Positions 14,123 through 22,136 of a DNA stretch of 34,004 nt are shown piece after piece. Location of the stretch: positions 1-34,004 of the forward strand of contig JACKBR010000049.1 of assembly GCA_020634495.1 (NCBI GenBank), in the 5' to 3' direction. How positions within the stretch are numbered: position 1 is the first letter of the stretch; every line of letters starts with the position of its first letter. Under the pieces are notes generated by a model. The model was not told where the DNA came from, did no database searches, and saw nothing but the letters and a program-made list of their open reading frames with translations. The position numbers were made by a program, and so were the translations under genes. The DNA comes from Ardenticatenaceae bacterium. GTDB taxonomy: Bacteria > Chloroflexota > Anaerolineae > Promineifilales > Promineifilaceae.

Positions 14123-15646
14123 ATGCAAGGGTTCAAAGGGAAGATTAAGAAAGTTTATCCGCAGATTGCGCAGATTGCGCAGATTTTTTTGCTCTTGTTG
14201 TTAATCGGTTGTGGGGAAACGGCCGTTTCTACGCCCACACCCATTCAAAACACGCCAATTACCCAGGTTGTGGCCACGCCGACACTGGTGCCGACCGTAA
14301 CGGCCGTTCCTAGCCCCACATCCCCGGTCACCCCCACGCCCCCGTTTGAAGGTTTGTCCTTGGGCGATCCGTACGCACCAGAGCTGGGCAACACGGGCTA
14401 CGACGTGTGGCAATACGAATTGATCATGGCGCTGGACCCGGCTGTGGAAAATATCGAGGCGACGGTTCACATCAGCGGTGTGGTAACCGCCCCGGAGCAA
14501 GAAGCACTGTCGCTCGATTTTGTGGGGTTTACGGTGTCTGAGGTGCTGCTGGACAGACGCCCCGTGGCTTACACGCGGTTTGAAGATAAGTTGATCGTTC
14601 AGCCATCGCTGCCGTTTACCGAAGGCCAGACATTTACAATTAGCATTACCTATGCGGGGAATCCGGTGGAACGGAAGTCGCCCTACGTTGACTTTGCTGC
14701 CTCGGTGGGGATGAGTTTTGTAAACGGCCAGAGCATTTATGTGCTGTCTGAGCCAGACGGGTCGCGTTTTTGGTTCCCCAACAACGATCATCCGCGGGAT
14801 AAAGCAACGTATCGCTTTGAAATTACGGTGCCTGCGGGGTTAACGGCCGTTGCCAACGGCCTCCTCATTGACCAGATTGATAATGAAACCAGCAGCACAT
14901 TCTTCTGGGTTCATGATTTTCCCATGGCCTCTTACCTGGCCACCGTTGTGGTTGGGGAGTTTGAGCGGCAAGAAGCTGTATCGCCAGACGGGGTGCTTTT
15001 GCGGCATTATGTCAATGACGGAGCCCAGACTGAGTTTGCCGCCGCCACAGCCGACCTGGGCGAGGCAATTGATTGGATGAGCGATCAGTTTGGCCCCTAT
15101 CCTTACGAGGCGTTTGGTTTTGTAACGGCCGATGTGTCTGGCGTCTCGCTAGAAACACAAACGATGGTGCTGCTGGCCAATAACATGATTGGGCAAACAA
15201 CAGTGATCCATGAACTGGCTCACATGTGGTTTGGCGATTGGGTTAGCCTGGATTCCTGGCAGCAGATGTGGCGCAATGAGGGATTTGCCACCTACGTGCA
15301 GTTGATGTGGGAGAACCGGGACGATCCCGAAGATTTTGAGCTGGCCATGGAGGCAATTCAATCGGCGGTAGAAGGAAATGGCGATGCGTTCCCCTTGGGC
15401 GATCCACCCCCGGCCAAATTGTTTAGCTTTAACACCTATTTTGGTGGGGCGGTGTTTGTCCATGCGCTGCGCCAAGAGATGGGAGATGACGCTTTTTTCA
15501 ATGGGCTGCGCACCTATTTTGCCACTTACGGCGGCGGCACCGCCAGCGACGCTGAATTTCAGATGATCATGGAAGATGCCGTTGGCCGCTCGCTTGAGGC
15601 GTTTTTTGTGGAATGGCTCCAGCACGCCAGGGAGCCATCTGAATAA
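14123..15646 (+). CDS. M1 family metallopeptidase, lipoprotein
   Basis: From ATG 14123 the product is 507 residues. Residues 1-29 are a lipoprotein signal: basic start, hydrophobic core and LLLIGC lipobox with Cys30 as lipidation site. A Thr/Pro-rich linker to about residue 75 follows. The N-terminal beta domain comes next, then the catalytic domain with SLETQTMVL in place of GAMEN, HELAHMWFGDW (His363, His367) and NEGFATY (Glu386), the HExxH-x18-E zinc site of aminopeptidase N-like enzymes. It should trim peptides at the outer face of the membrane. It is shorter than full M1 aminopeptidases because the large C-terminal helical domain is absent. ATG 14111 or 14054 are alternative starts. The signal peptide core is encoded by a CCGCAGATT repeat. 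Confidence 0.88.
   Translation: MQGFKGKIKKVYPQIAQIAQIFLLLLLIGCGETAVSTPTPIQNTPITQVVATPTLVPTVTAVPSPTSPVTPTPPFEGLSLGDPYAPELGNTGYDVWQYELIMALDPAVENIEATVHISGVVTAPEQEALSLDFVGFTVSEVLLDRRPVAYTRFEDKLIVQPSLPFTEGQTFTISITYAGNPVERKSPYVDFAASVGMSFVNGQSIYVLSEPDGSRFWFPNNDHPRDKATYRFEITVPAGLTAVANGLLIDQIDNETSSTFFWVHDFPMASYLATVVVGEFERQEAVSPDGVLLRHYVNDGAQTEFAAATADLGEAIDWMSDQFGPYPYEAFGFVTADVSGVSLETQTMVLLANNMIGQTTVIHELAHMWFGDWVSLDSWQQMWRNEGFATYVQLMWENRDDPEDFELAMEAIQSAVEGNGDAFPLGDPPPAKLFSFNTYFGGAVFVHALRQEMGDDAFFNGLRTYFATYGGGTASDAEFQMIMEDAVGRSLEAFFVEWLQHAREPSE
14154..14190 (+). repeat. CCGCAGATT repeat inside the peptidase signal peptide
   Basis: TTTATCCGCAGATTGCGCAG followed by further GCGCAGATT units is the same family as the intergenic copies at 11656, 12399 and 31081. 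Here it is read in frame as VYPQIAQIAQIF, directly before the Leu-rich core and lipobox. Confidence 0.75.
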
Positions 15647-15652
15647 TGGAAA

Positions 15653-15685
15653 AAGCCACAGAGAAAGCGCATTTCTCTGTGGCTT
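15653..15685. terminator. Bidirectional hairpin between convergent genes
   Basis: AAGCCACAGAGAAA (15653-15666) pairs perfectly with 15672-15685 around a five-base loop. It lies between the peptidase stop (15646) and the stop of the minus-strand sigma factor (15713), so it can terminate both. No long T run follows. It belongs to the CCACAGAG repeat family. Confidence 0.6.
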
Positions 15686-15712
15686 AGCAAGGCAGTTTGT
15701 GGCGCGGCCGTT

Positions 15713-16318
15713 TTAAGACAGGGCAAATTCGCCGCCGGATAGTTGGTAAAGGTGCAGTTTTAAGGATTCGCGGGCGCGTTTGGCGCGCATTTTGGCGGCG
15801 CTCAGGTTAATGGACAACATTTCAGCAATTTCGGTATACGGCCGTTCCTCCACATCCCGCAGCGTTAAAATATCAAACTCGTCTGGGCGCAGTTGGGAAA
15901 ACGCCATCGTTAATTGGCCTTGCAAATGCCGCTTTTGCCATTCGCGTTCAGTGGTTGTTGTCGATGGCAAATATTCCGCCACGGTTTGCATATCGGTCTC
16001 GGCCAACTGCGGGCGGCGCTTGCGGCGGCGAATTTCATTCTGGCAGGTGTTGATGGCAATGCGGTAAATCCAGGTCTTTAGCGAAGAACGACCTTCAAAA
16101 CTGGCAAGGCTACGATAAACGCGCAAGAAAATCTCCTGAGTCATATCTTCAGCATCTTCAGAATTGCGTAAAAAACTGTAGCAAACGCGCCACACAACGT
16201 TCTGGTAACGGCGAAACAACTCTTCAACCGGGCGATCATCTTTGCTGCCTTGCTCCAGACAAAGCGCCACAAGCGCGTCATCTGAAATTTCCTCTAATGA
16301 AATAAGATCATTCAACAT
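15713..16318 (-). CDS. RNA polymerase sigma factor, ECF subfamily
   Basis: A 201-residue sigma-70 family factor. Region 2 spans about residues 30-100: ELFRRYQNVVWRVCYSFLRN, DAEDMTQEIFLRVYRSLASF (core-binding and -10 recognition) and TWIYRIAINTCQNEIRRRKR. After a linker, region 4 spans about residues 140-192: FSQLRPDEFDILTLRDVEER, YTEIAEMLSINLSAAKMRAKRARESL, the -35-binding helix-turn-helix. No anti-sigma gene is directly adjacent, but an anti-sigma-like protein lies at the head of the upstream operon (22129-22503). It is separated from the response regulator by a 181-base gap with nested inverted repeats that probably includes its own promoter. Confidence 0.92.
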   Translation of the reverse strand: MLNDLISLEEISDDALVALCLEQGSKDDRPVEELFRRYQNVVWRVCYSFLRNSEDAEDMTQEIFLRVYRSLASFEGRSSLKTWIYRIAINTCQNEIRRRKRRPQLAETDMQTVAEYLPSTTTTEREWQKRHLQGQLTMAFSQLRPDEFDILTLRDVEERPYTEIAEMLSINLSAAKMRAKRARESLKLHLYQLSGGEFALS

Positions 16319-16346
16319 CTCTTAAAGCCCCTCACAATACATACTA

Positions 16347-16419
16347 AATCTAGAAAAAATACCAATCGTATTGACCTTGGTTTGGTTGCAATACGGGTCT
16401 AACCATTGATTTCTAGATT
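16347..16419 (-). promoter_or_regulatory. Nested inverted repeats upstream of the ECF sigma gene
   Basis: AATCTAGAAA (16347-16356) is mirrored at 16410-16419, and CGTATTG (16367-16373) is mirrored by CAATACG (16389-16395). Both pairs share nearly the same centre (about 16381-16383), so the segment could form one stem with an internal loop or act as two concentric operator half-site pairs. It sits 29 bases upstream of the sigma factor start. Confidence 0.45.
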
Positions 16420-16499
16420 AATTTAGGGGACTCAAAAGCGACTAAACAGGTTCTAAAAAAGTTCTAAATAATTGTGACTTGTGGGGAACGCGCCAGAGT

Positions 16500-17219
16500 T
16501 TAAGGGGATTTATTCGATTTACTGAATCGATAGCCAATGCCGTATTCAGTAACGAGGTATTGCGGATTTTTGGGGTCTGGCTCTATTTTTTGGCGCAGGC
16601 GCGACATGTAAACATGAACATATTGCAGGCTGTCCTGGTAATCCCAGCCCCAAACATGCTCCAAAATTTGCTGGAAGGTAAGCACCAAACCGATGTTTTG
16701 CACCAAATACGCCAGCACACGGTACTCGGTTTTGGTTAGTTTGAGCGGCGTATTGTTTAGAGTGACTAAATGTTTCGTCAGATCAACAACCAGGTAGCCG
16801 TCATCAAATGCCAGACCTTTTTTGGCCGCTTGGTTGGGGGGAGCTTCTTGAACAGTTTGGCGCAGCGCAGCCCGGACGCGGGCCGCCAAAATTTTGGGGC
16901 TAAACGGTTTGGTGACGTAATCCACCGCCCCATGATCTAATCCGCGCACAATATCTTCTTCTTTGCCTAAAGAAGTAAGCATGATGATGGGTACGTCTGA
17001 CAGTTGGCGAATCTGACGGCCGATTTCCCAGCCGGTTATGTGGGGCATCATCACATCTAGCAAAACCAGGTCTGGCTGGGTGGCGTAAAATTGCCGCAAA
17101 CCGTCCTGTCCATTTTCGGCCGTGAATACCTGGGCCCCTTCCTGGCCCATCGTTTCTGACACAATATCCCGTACAAAAACGTCATCATCAATTACTAGAA
17201 TTTTTTTTCCGCGAATCAT
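16500..17219 (-). CDS. Response regulator, OmpR/PhoB family
   Basis: A 239-residue two-component transcription factor. The receiver domain (residues about 5-120) has the acidic triad DDD at 11-13, the phospho-acceptor Asp55 in LVLLDVMMP, Thr in MLTS and Lys in YVTKPF. The winged-helix output domain (about 140-235) contains LTKTEYRVLAYLVQNIGLVL, HVWGWDYQDSLQYVHVYMSR and a terminal YLVTEYGIGYRF hairpin. The partner is the histidine kinase that starts at 18442 and ends 41 bases upstream, so the two form a cognate pair. The target genes are unknown; the ECF sigma gene directly downstream is a candidate. Confidence 0.95.
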   Translation of the reverse strand: MIRGKKILVIDDDVFVRDIVSETMGQEGAQVFTAENGQDGLRQFYATQPDLVLLDVMMPHITGWEIGRQIRQLSDVPIIMLTSLGKEEDIVRGLDHGAVDYVTKPFSPKILAARVRAALRQTVQEAPPNQAAKKGLAFDDGYLVVDLTKHLVTLNNTPLKLTKTEYRVLAYLVQNIGLVLTFQQILEHVWGWDYQDSLQYVHVYMSRLRQKIEPDPKNPQYLVTEYGIGYRFSKSNKSP

Positions 17220-17260
17220 TTTATTGACCGAATCTACTTATTACTTGCGCTCCCCAAAAG

Positions 17261-18442
17261 TTAGGCATGAGCAGCCGCAGGTAGTTGAATCGTGAATGTG
17301 CTGCCCTGGTTGAGCTGGCTGTCTACGCTGATTTGGCCCTGGTGAGCTTCAACGATTGTTTTGACAATAAATAGGCCAAGCCCGGAGCCTCTGACCGTGC
17401 TGGCTTCTGCTTCTTTGGTTCGATAATACAGGGTAAACAATCTATTTTGCTGTTCTTCTGACATGCCCGGCCCATTATCTTTGATTTGGATGATGATTTT
17501 ATCTGCCAATTCTTGCGTTGTCAGGGTAATTTGCCCAGATTTAGGGATATATTTTATGGCATTGCCAATGAGATTGTAAAAGACCCGCAGCATTTTTTCT
17601 GAATCGGCCAGGACGGTGATGGGGTTGGGAGAGCGTTCATCTTGCACGGTGATGCTGCGCCGTTCTAGATGGAATTTGAAGGCAGTGATGGTTTCGCTAA
17701 TGAGTTCGTTGATATTGCAGGGTGAGGGGTTCAGGATTAGCTTGCCTTGTTCAATCATGTCCAGATCGACGATGTCGTCGATGAGTTGGTTGAGGCGAGC
17801 GGACTGCTGGTGAATGACGTTGATGTAGCCCAGGGATTTGTCTGAATTGAGCGGAACGACGCCATCTAGCAGCATGTCTGAGTAGCCGTGAATGGCGCTG
17901 AGTGGGGTGCGTAAATCGTGGGCCGCCATGGTGAGAAAGAGCGATTTCATGCGGTTGAGCTTGATGAGTTCTTCGTTGGTGTCGGCCAATTTTTGCTGGG
18001 TCAGGCGCAGTTCGTTGCGATCCTGCACAAGCTCGTGGTGTAAACGGCCGTATTCCGTTGTATCTTCCACCAGCAGCAGCAAGCCACTTTGTTTAGTTTC
18101 TTGTTCCAAGGCGTATACAACAAAGCTGAGATAATTCATCGAGCCATCCGGCTGTTCCCGGTTGACGTGTTCCAGACGAAATTGGGCGACGTTGCCCGCC
18201 AACACATCATGCAGCGCCTCGGAAACGCCCACAAATTCCCACAAAACTTCGGCCAGCGGCTGGTTGATAATTTCGGCTTCGGCCAGCGGCTGGGCCGGGG
18301 CCATTTCAGCAAAGTTGGGGGAAACTTGCAGAATGGTAAGGTCTGGGCTGAGCTGCGCGTAGGCCATGAGGCGGTTGGCGTTGTAGGTTTTGGCGGCACA
18401 TGCGGCCAAAATCATGGGGTCTACCTTGGGGGATGCTGGCAT
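17261..18442 (-). CDS. Sensor histidine kinase with PAS-like domain
   Basis: A 393-residue kinase without clear transmembrane segments. Residues about 25-135 form a PAS-like sensor. A short coiled coil (140-165) leads to the HisKA domain with the phospho-acceptor His175 in AAHDLRTPLSAIHGYSDML. The ATP-binding domain follows with N box NLIGNAIKYIP, G1 box DNGPGMS and G2 box GSGLGLFIVKTIVEAHQG. It should phosphorylate the response regulator encoded 41 bases downstream. Its ATG overlaps the stop of the small GTPase gene by one base (TAATG), so kinase and GTPase are co-translated, suggesting that the GTPase belongs to the same pathway. The sensor ligand is unknown. Confidence 0.94.
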   Translation of the reverse strand: MPASPKVDPMILAACAAKTYNANRLMAYAQLSPDLTILQVSPNFAEMAPAQPLAEAEIINQPLAEVLWEFVGVSEALHDVLAGNVAQFRLEHVNREQPDGSMNYLSFVVYALEQETKQSGLLLLVEDTTEYGRLHHELVQDRNELRLTQQKLADTNEELIKLNRMKSLFLTMAAHDLRTPLSAIHGYSDMLLDGVVPLNSDKSLGYINVIHQQSARLNQLIDDIVDLDMIEQGKLILNPSPCNINELISETITAFKFHLERRSITVQDERSPNPITVLADSEKMLRVFYNLIGNAIKYIPKSGQITLTTQELADKIIIQIKDNGPGMSEEQQNRLFTLYYRTKEAEASTVRGSGLGLFIVKTIVEAHQGQISVDSQLNQGSTFTIQLPAAAHA

Positions 18443-18948
18443 TATTGGGCCTCAATTTGCTGCGCCAGGCAGTCAAACGCCGCCGCAACGTTGCTGCCGC
18501 TTAGCGCGCTGGTGAGCAGAAAGGAAGCGGAAAATGTTTGGGCAGTGGCGGCCAGTTCATCAACGCTAATTTCTTGCTCGTCAACCAGGTCGGCTTTGTT
18601 ACCAATAAAAACGAGAACGGCCGTTTCATGAACGGCACGTAGCTGGCTGGCGTAATATTCCAGCGGAGCCAGCGTCTCCTGGCGGCTCAGATCACACACT
18701 ACCAGCGCTCCGGCGGCTCCGCGCAAATAGCTGGACCCTGCCTTGCTAAAATCATCACCGCCCGCCAGGTCCCAAATCAGCAAATTCAAGAGATGCTCAT
18801 CACGGGTGAACGACTTTCGGGAGATTTTTACCCCGATGGTGCTGAGATATTTGTCGTCGAAGCGGCCCTCCACAAAGCGGCGGATCAGGCTGGTTTTACC
18901 TACTGCAAAGTCGCCTAACAAACAAACTTTTTTCTGTAGTGTACGCAT
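18442..18948 (-). CDS. Ras/Rab-like small GTPase
   Basis: A 168-residue prokaryotic Ras-superfamily GTPase. The P loop is GDFAVGKTSLIRRF (residues about 12-25). Switch I has YLSTIGVKI with the conserved Thr. The G3 box is WDLAGGDDF, where the catalytic Gln of Ras (DxAGQ) is replaced by Gly, so intrinsic hydrolysis is probably slow and a partner may be needed. G4 is GNKADL and G5 is TSALSG. The gene lies 12 bases after the roadblock-like membrane protein gene and overlaps the histidine kinase start. Small GTPases of this sort (MglA is the studied example) work with roadblock-type regulators in polarity and signalling. The regulator upstream fits such a pair; this is inference. Confidence 0.9.
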   Translation of the reverse strand: MRTLQKKVCLLGDFAVGKTSLIRRFVEGRFDDKYLSTIGVKISRKSFTRDEHLLNLLIWDLAGGDDFSKAGSSYLRGAAGALVVCDLSRQETLAPLEYYASQLRAVHETAVLVFIGNKADLVDEQEISVDELAATAQTFSASFLLTSALSGSNVAAAFDCLAQQIEAQ

Positions 18949-18960
18949 AATCGTTGTGCT

Positions 18961-20586
18961 TTACTCCCCGGTTGTGGCCGCTTCAGAGAGGGGAATGCCG
19001 TTAATGGCCAGCCAGCGAATGCCAACCCAGCCTTGTTGGGTCGCGCCGTCGCTGTCTTCCCAGGTAATCTCTGCCCAGCCATCAATTTGGGAGAGGATGG
19101 ATACGGCCGTATCAGCCGGCAAGGCAACCCCCGTGGGCGCATCCAAATCGGGCACCGCCCGCACCCAAACATTCCCGACAGAAACAGGGGAAGGCGGCGG
19201 AGACGGTGTGCTGCTAGGCTCCGCTGTTGGGGTGAATGTGGCCGTTGCGGTAGGCGTGTGGGTGCTGGTTGGCGTACTGGTGGGCGTGTGGGTGGCCGTT
19301 GGCTGGGGCGTAAATGTTGCCGTCGCTGTGGGGGCTAAAGTTGTTGTTGGGGCCAGCGTCGCCGTAAACGTTGGTGCAGGCGTTGGCGTTTGGGTTGCGC
19401 CAAAAGCCAGCGGCCACAGAGCAATGGTAAACTGCAAATAAAAACAGGCAAAAGCCAAAAGAAGCACCAAAGCGCCAATGCCGCCAGCCATCAGCCAACG
19501 CTGATTCCGGGGCATAGCTGCTGGTTCAGACGCTTCGGGAACGGCCGCTTGCTGGGTAAAAGTAGCCAGCTTGGGCGCTATCTCTGGCAGCGCCGCCGGG
19601 TCTCCCACATAATCCCGCAGCGACTCCTTATGGTTAATGTGCAGCTCCGAGACAAACCTTTGTAAGTTTGCATGGAACCCCGTCGATTCAATCCCTTTGA
19701 TAACGGCCGCTGCATACACATACTGGCCACTCTGAATAATAATCCGCTCATCCCCAAACTCAATTTCCCGCAGCTCCTGGTCATCGTCCCCATCGCCAAA
19801 AGAATCTCTGGCAAAATCACGAATGGCCGTTAGCATCCCGCCAATGAGGTCAGAATCGTCATTTTCTTCGCTGGTTTGGCCATGATGGGCTAAAAGCAGC
19901 CCCGATTCATGCTGGATGAGAAAAATCTCTTCAATAGAAAAGCCAAACGATTCCCGCAAGGCCAGTTCAGAAGCCGAAACGCCGCGTAACCGCGCCCCCA
20001 CCTGCCGCAAGACTCCCCTGATGTTAAATGTTGATCGTAAGCGAGCGTCAATATTGCGCTGAAACTCGCGCAAAAATTCCGTGACGGCGCGCATGACCGT
20101 TTCCAAAATAATGGGGTACAGCACCTCAACCATTTCTTTGCGTGAATCACGAATCTGTACCCGAATGGCATCGCTCATGATCGGGCCAAGCGCTTCGGCC
20201 AGCTCATCTCGCTTTTCGCGGATGGTGTTGGCGATGATGAAGCCCATCTGTTGGATAAGTTTGGGAACCAACGCCTGGGACTCGGCATGCTGCTGCTCTT
20301 GCAGTCTGGTTAATTCGGCCCGCAGGGTGGCAGCGTATTCTTGCTGCTGCTGGTTTGTTTGCTTCAGCGCATCAATTTCTGCCTGGAGGGCTTGCACCTG
20401 GGCCGCAAACGCATCAGACTGTGCTAAGGTCTGTGACTGCAAAGCTTCAGTTTCTTGTTCTAGCTGGTGGATACGTTCCCGCTCTTCATCGAGCAGAATG
20501 GCACGAAGCGTGTCTAACTGAGGATCGCTGCCCGGTGCTGGCGAAGAAGCGGTAGCAGAGCTTTTGGCCTCAATAGGATCAGTCAT
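18961..20586 (-). CDS. Membrane-anchored coiled-coil/roadblock-like protein with SH3-like tail
   Basis: 541 residues in clear modules. Residues 22-50 have an LDTLRAILLDEERERIHQLE motif. A coiled coil runs from 30 to 105. A helical region (107-200) is rich in repeated AI/VR segments. A roadblock/longin-like domain (215-330) contains IEEIFLIQHESGLLLAHHG and DLIGGMLTAIRDFARDSFG. One transmembrane helix lies at about 364-386. A Thr-Pro repeat linker (397-468) and an SH3-like domain (469-530) complete the protein. The N-terminus should be cytosolic and the SH3 part outside, where it may bind the cell wall. The cytosolic region resembles that of OmpA-type proteins linked to small GTPases in other phyla, here with SH3 replacing OmpA. 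It sits 12 bases before the GTPase gene, so it is a plausible GTPase regulator and transmembrane adaptor. Confidence 0.75.
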   Translation of the reverse strand: MTDPIEAKSSATASSPAPGSDPQLDTLRAILLDEERERIHQLEQETEALQSQTLAQSDAFAAQVQALQAEIDALKQTNQQQQEYAATLRAELTRLQEQQHAESQALVPKLIQQMGFIIANTIREKRDELAEALGPIMSDAIRVQIRDSRKEMVEVLYPIILETVMRAVTEFLREFQRNIDARLRSTFNIRGVLRQVGARLRGVSASELALRESFGFSIEEIFLIQHESGLLLAHHGQTSEENDDSDLIGGMLTAIRDFARDSFGDGDDDQELREIEFGDERIIIQSGQYVYAAAVIKGIESTGFHANLQRFVSELHINHKESLRDYVGDPAALPEIAPKLATFTQQAAVPEASEPAAMPRNQRWLMAGGIGALVLLLAFACFYLQFTIALWPLAFGATQTPTPAPTFTATLAPTTTLAPTATATFTPQPTATHTPTSTPTSTHTPTATATFTPTAEPSSTPSPPPSPVSVGNVWVRAVPDLDAPTGVALPADTAVSILSQIDGWAEITWEDSDGATQQGWVGIRWLAINGIPLSEAATTGE

Positions 20587-20609
20587 TATTCAAACAGGCG
20601 TTTATGTTA

Positions 20610-21200
20610 CTACTCAGATGAGGGGCTGTCGCTGGCTGAAGTATCATCGTCTTGCAGCTGTTGGCCTAGCGTCATTAAGAGCTGCCCCAGGTCTTTGCGT
20701 GGCGTCAATTTGTTGTCGAGCCAGCTGCTTACGGTTAGCAGTTCCTGGCGCAAATCATCATCGCGCTGGCGGGATTCATTTTGCGTACGGCGAATTTGCT
20801 CAATTAAGTTGCTGCGCAGGTTTTCTAGCTCCTGGGTAAAGGTTGCTTGAATATCTTCCAATTGACGTTTGGTTTCGGCGCGAAGCTGGTTGATGCGGTC
20901 TTCTAAGGCCTGGTGGTTGGTTTGAGCCAGATTGGCCTGGCTGTTTAGCTGCTTTTTGAGTCCTTCTTCTGTGGCGGCGGTAGCTTCTCGTTGCGCTGCG
21001 CTTTGTTTGTTGAGGGCGTCTGTGAAGGTGCGGTGCAGCGTTTGAAGATTGTCTTCAAGCTGGTTTAGCCGGTCGTCGGTGGCGCGTGCCTGGTTGCCAA
21101 AAAGGATTTCGCGGAGGTTTTCTAGTTCTCCGCTGTTTTTAGGTTGGTTTGATTCTGCCATTGTTTCACTTTTTTGAGGAGATGCTGCCTTTTTTGCCAT
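20610..21200 (-). CDS. Coiled-coil protein sharing the N-terminal motif of its neighbour
   Basis: A 196-residue soluble, strongly helical protein. After a Lys/Ser/Glu-rich start it has LENLREILFGNQ followed by RLNQLEDNLQTL (residues about 27-53). This is the same LxxLRxIL-x(8-10)-L-x2-LE signature as in the adjacent 541-residue protein. Continuous heptads run to about residue 160, followed by a short acidic Ser/Asp tail. No catalytic motif is visible. The shared motif suggests that the two proteins descend from one module or dock on a common partner. The gap to the downstream gene is 23 bases, so they form one transcript. The function is unknown; a scaffold in the GTPase pathway is a guess. 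Confidence 0.7.
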   Translation of the reverse strand: MAKKAASPQKSETMAESNQPKNSGELENLREILFGNQARATDDRLNQLEDNLQTLHRTFTDALNKQSAAQREATAATEEGLKKQLNSQANLAQTNHQALEDRINQLRAETKRQLEDIQATFTQELENLRSNLIEQIRRTQNESRQRDDDLRQELLTVSSWLDNKLTPRKDLGQLLMTLGQQLQDDDTSASDSPSSE

Positions 21201-21284
21201 AATGGATCAGGACTCCATTTTTACAATTGCAAACATACGGGTAAGAGATGTAGGCATTATAAAGGGTTTTTGGTACCTGTACAA

Positions 21285-22136
21285 TTATTCATCAAGCTCC
21301 AGGATTGGTTGTTCCCAGCCAGGATTTTTAACTTTTACGGCCGTTTCCGTCAAAACCGTGTTGGGAATAATGAGCCGTTCGCTCCCCATACGGAGTTCTG
21401 CATTGAGCGTGCCAACCGCTTCCAAAGTGCCAATTTCCCCATCAATCACCAGATGATCACCCATTTCAAACTGCTCGCGGGCGTAATAGCCCGCCAACAC
21501 ATTGCGGGTTACATCCCGACCGCCCAGCCCAAAGGCCAGCGCCAGCCCGGCCACAGCCAGGGTTATCACATTGGTAAAGATGGTGGCCATGATGTTGGCA
21601 TCGATGCCTAACTGCTCCAGCACCACAATCACAATCATGACGATGAGCAAGATGTTGACCCCTTGCCCAACTTCTTGGTGAAAATCGACCCCCATACTGC
21701 TCATGGCAGCTTGCGCCGCTTTGCCCAAAAACTGGGCCAGCAGGATGCCAGCCGTTAGCGTGGCCAGCGCCGCCAATAAGCGAGGCAAAAAGGCGATGAG
21801 GCCGCGCAAGGGTTCTACCGCAGCGTTTAGCCCCAGGCTTTCCAGGGCAATCAGGATGAAGTTAAGAAAAATAATCCAGAACAGCAGCAGGCCAACAAGC
21901 TGGGTGCCGCTGCGATTAATTTGCGCTTTTTCTAGCCCGGCTTTGATGCCGGTGCGTTCTAGCAGGTTTTCCAGGTGCAGTTTTTGGCCCAGGCGCTGCA
22001 CGAGGTTAGCGATTATTTTTGCTAAAAGCCAGCCAGCCAGCAGGATGATAAGGGCGGTTACCAGGCGGGGAATATAATTGATGGCGCTGGCGACCATGTT
22101 ACCGAACGCATTTTGGATTACTGAAAAATCAATCAT
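21285..22136 (-). CDS. MscS family mechanosensitive channel
   Basis: A 283-residue small-conductance mechanosensitive channel. Four to five transmembrane helices are visible: residues about 18-38 (YIPRLVTALIILLAGWLLAK), 80-100, 112-135 and 160-180. The pore-lining helix is followed by AGLALAFGLGGRDVTRNVLAGYY (about 203-225), the conserved TM3-beta junction. A short cytosolic beta domain (GDHLVIDGEIGTLEAV, IPNTVLTETAV) ends the protein, so it lacks the full C-terminal cage of E. coli MscS. It releases solutes on hypo-osmotic stress. Its start overlaps the end of the upstream anti-sigma-like gene by eight bases. ETAV in the beta domain comes from an ACGGCCGT word. Confidence 0.9.
   Translation of the reverse strand: MIDFSVIQNAFGNMVASAINYIPRLVTALIILLAGWLLAKIIANLVQRLGQKLHLENLLERTGIKAGLEKAQINRSGTQLVGLLLFWIIFLNFILIALESLGLNAAVEPLRGLIAFLPRLLAALATLTAGILLAQFLGKAAQAAMSSMGVDFHQEVGQGVNILLIVMIVIVVLEQLGIDANIMATIFTNVITLAVAGLALAFGLGGRDVTRNVLAGYYAREQFEMGDHLVIDGEIGTLEAVGTLNAELRMGSERLIIPNTVLTETAVKVKNPGWEQPILELDE

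Noticed and set aside
19200..19400. A tandem-repeat or CRISPR-like array.
   Set aside because: The repetition is the coding sequence of a Thr-Pro-rich linker with irregular units and no spacers. No CRISPR array or cas gene is present.
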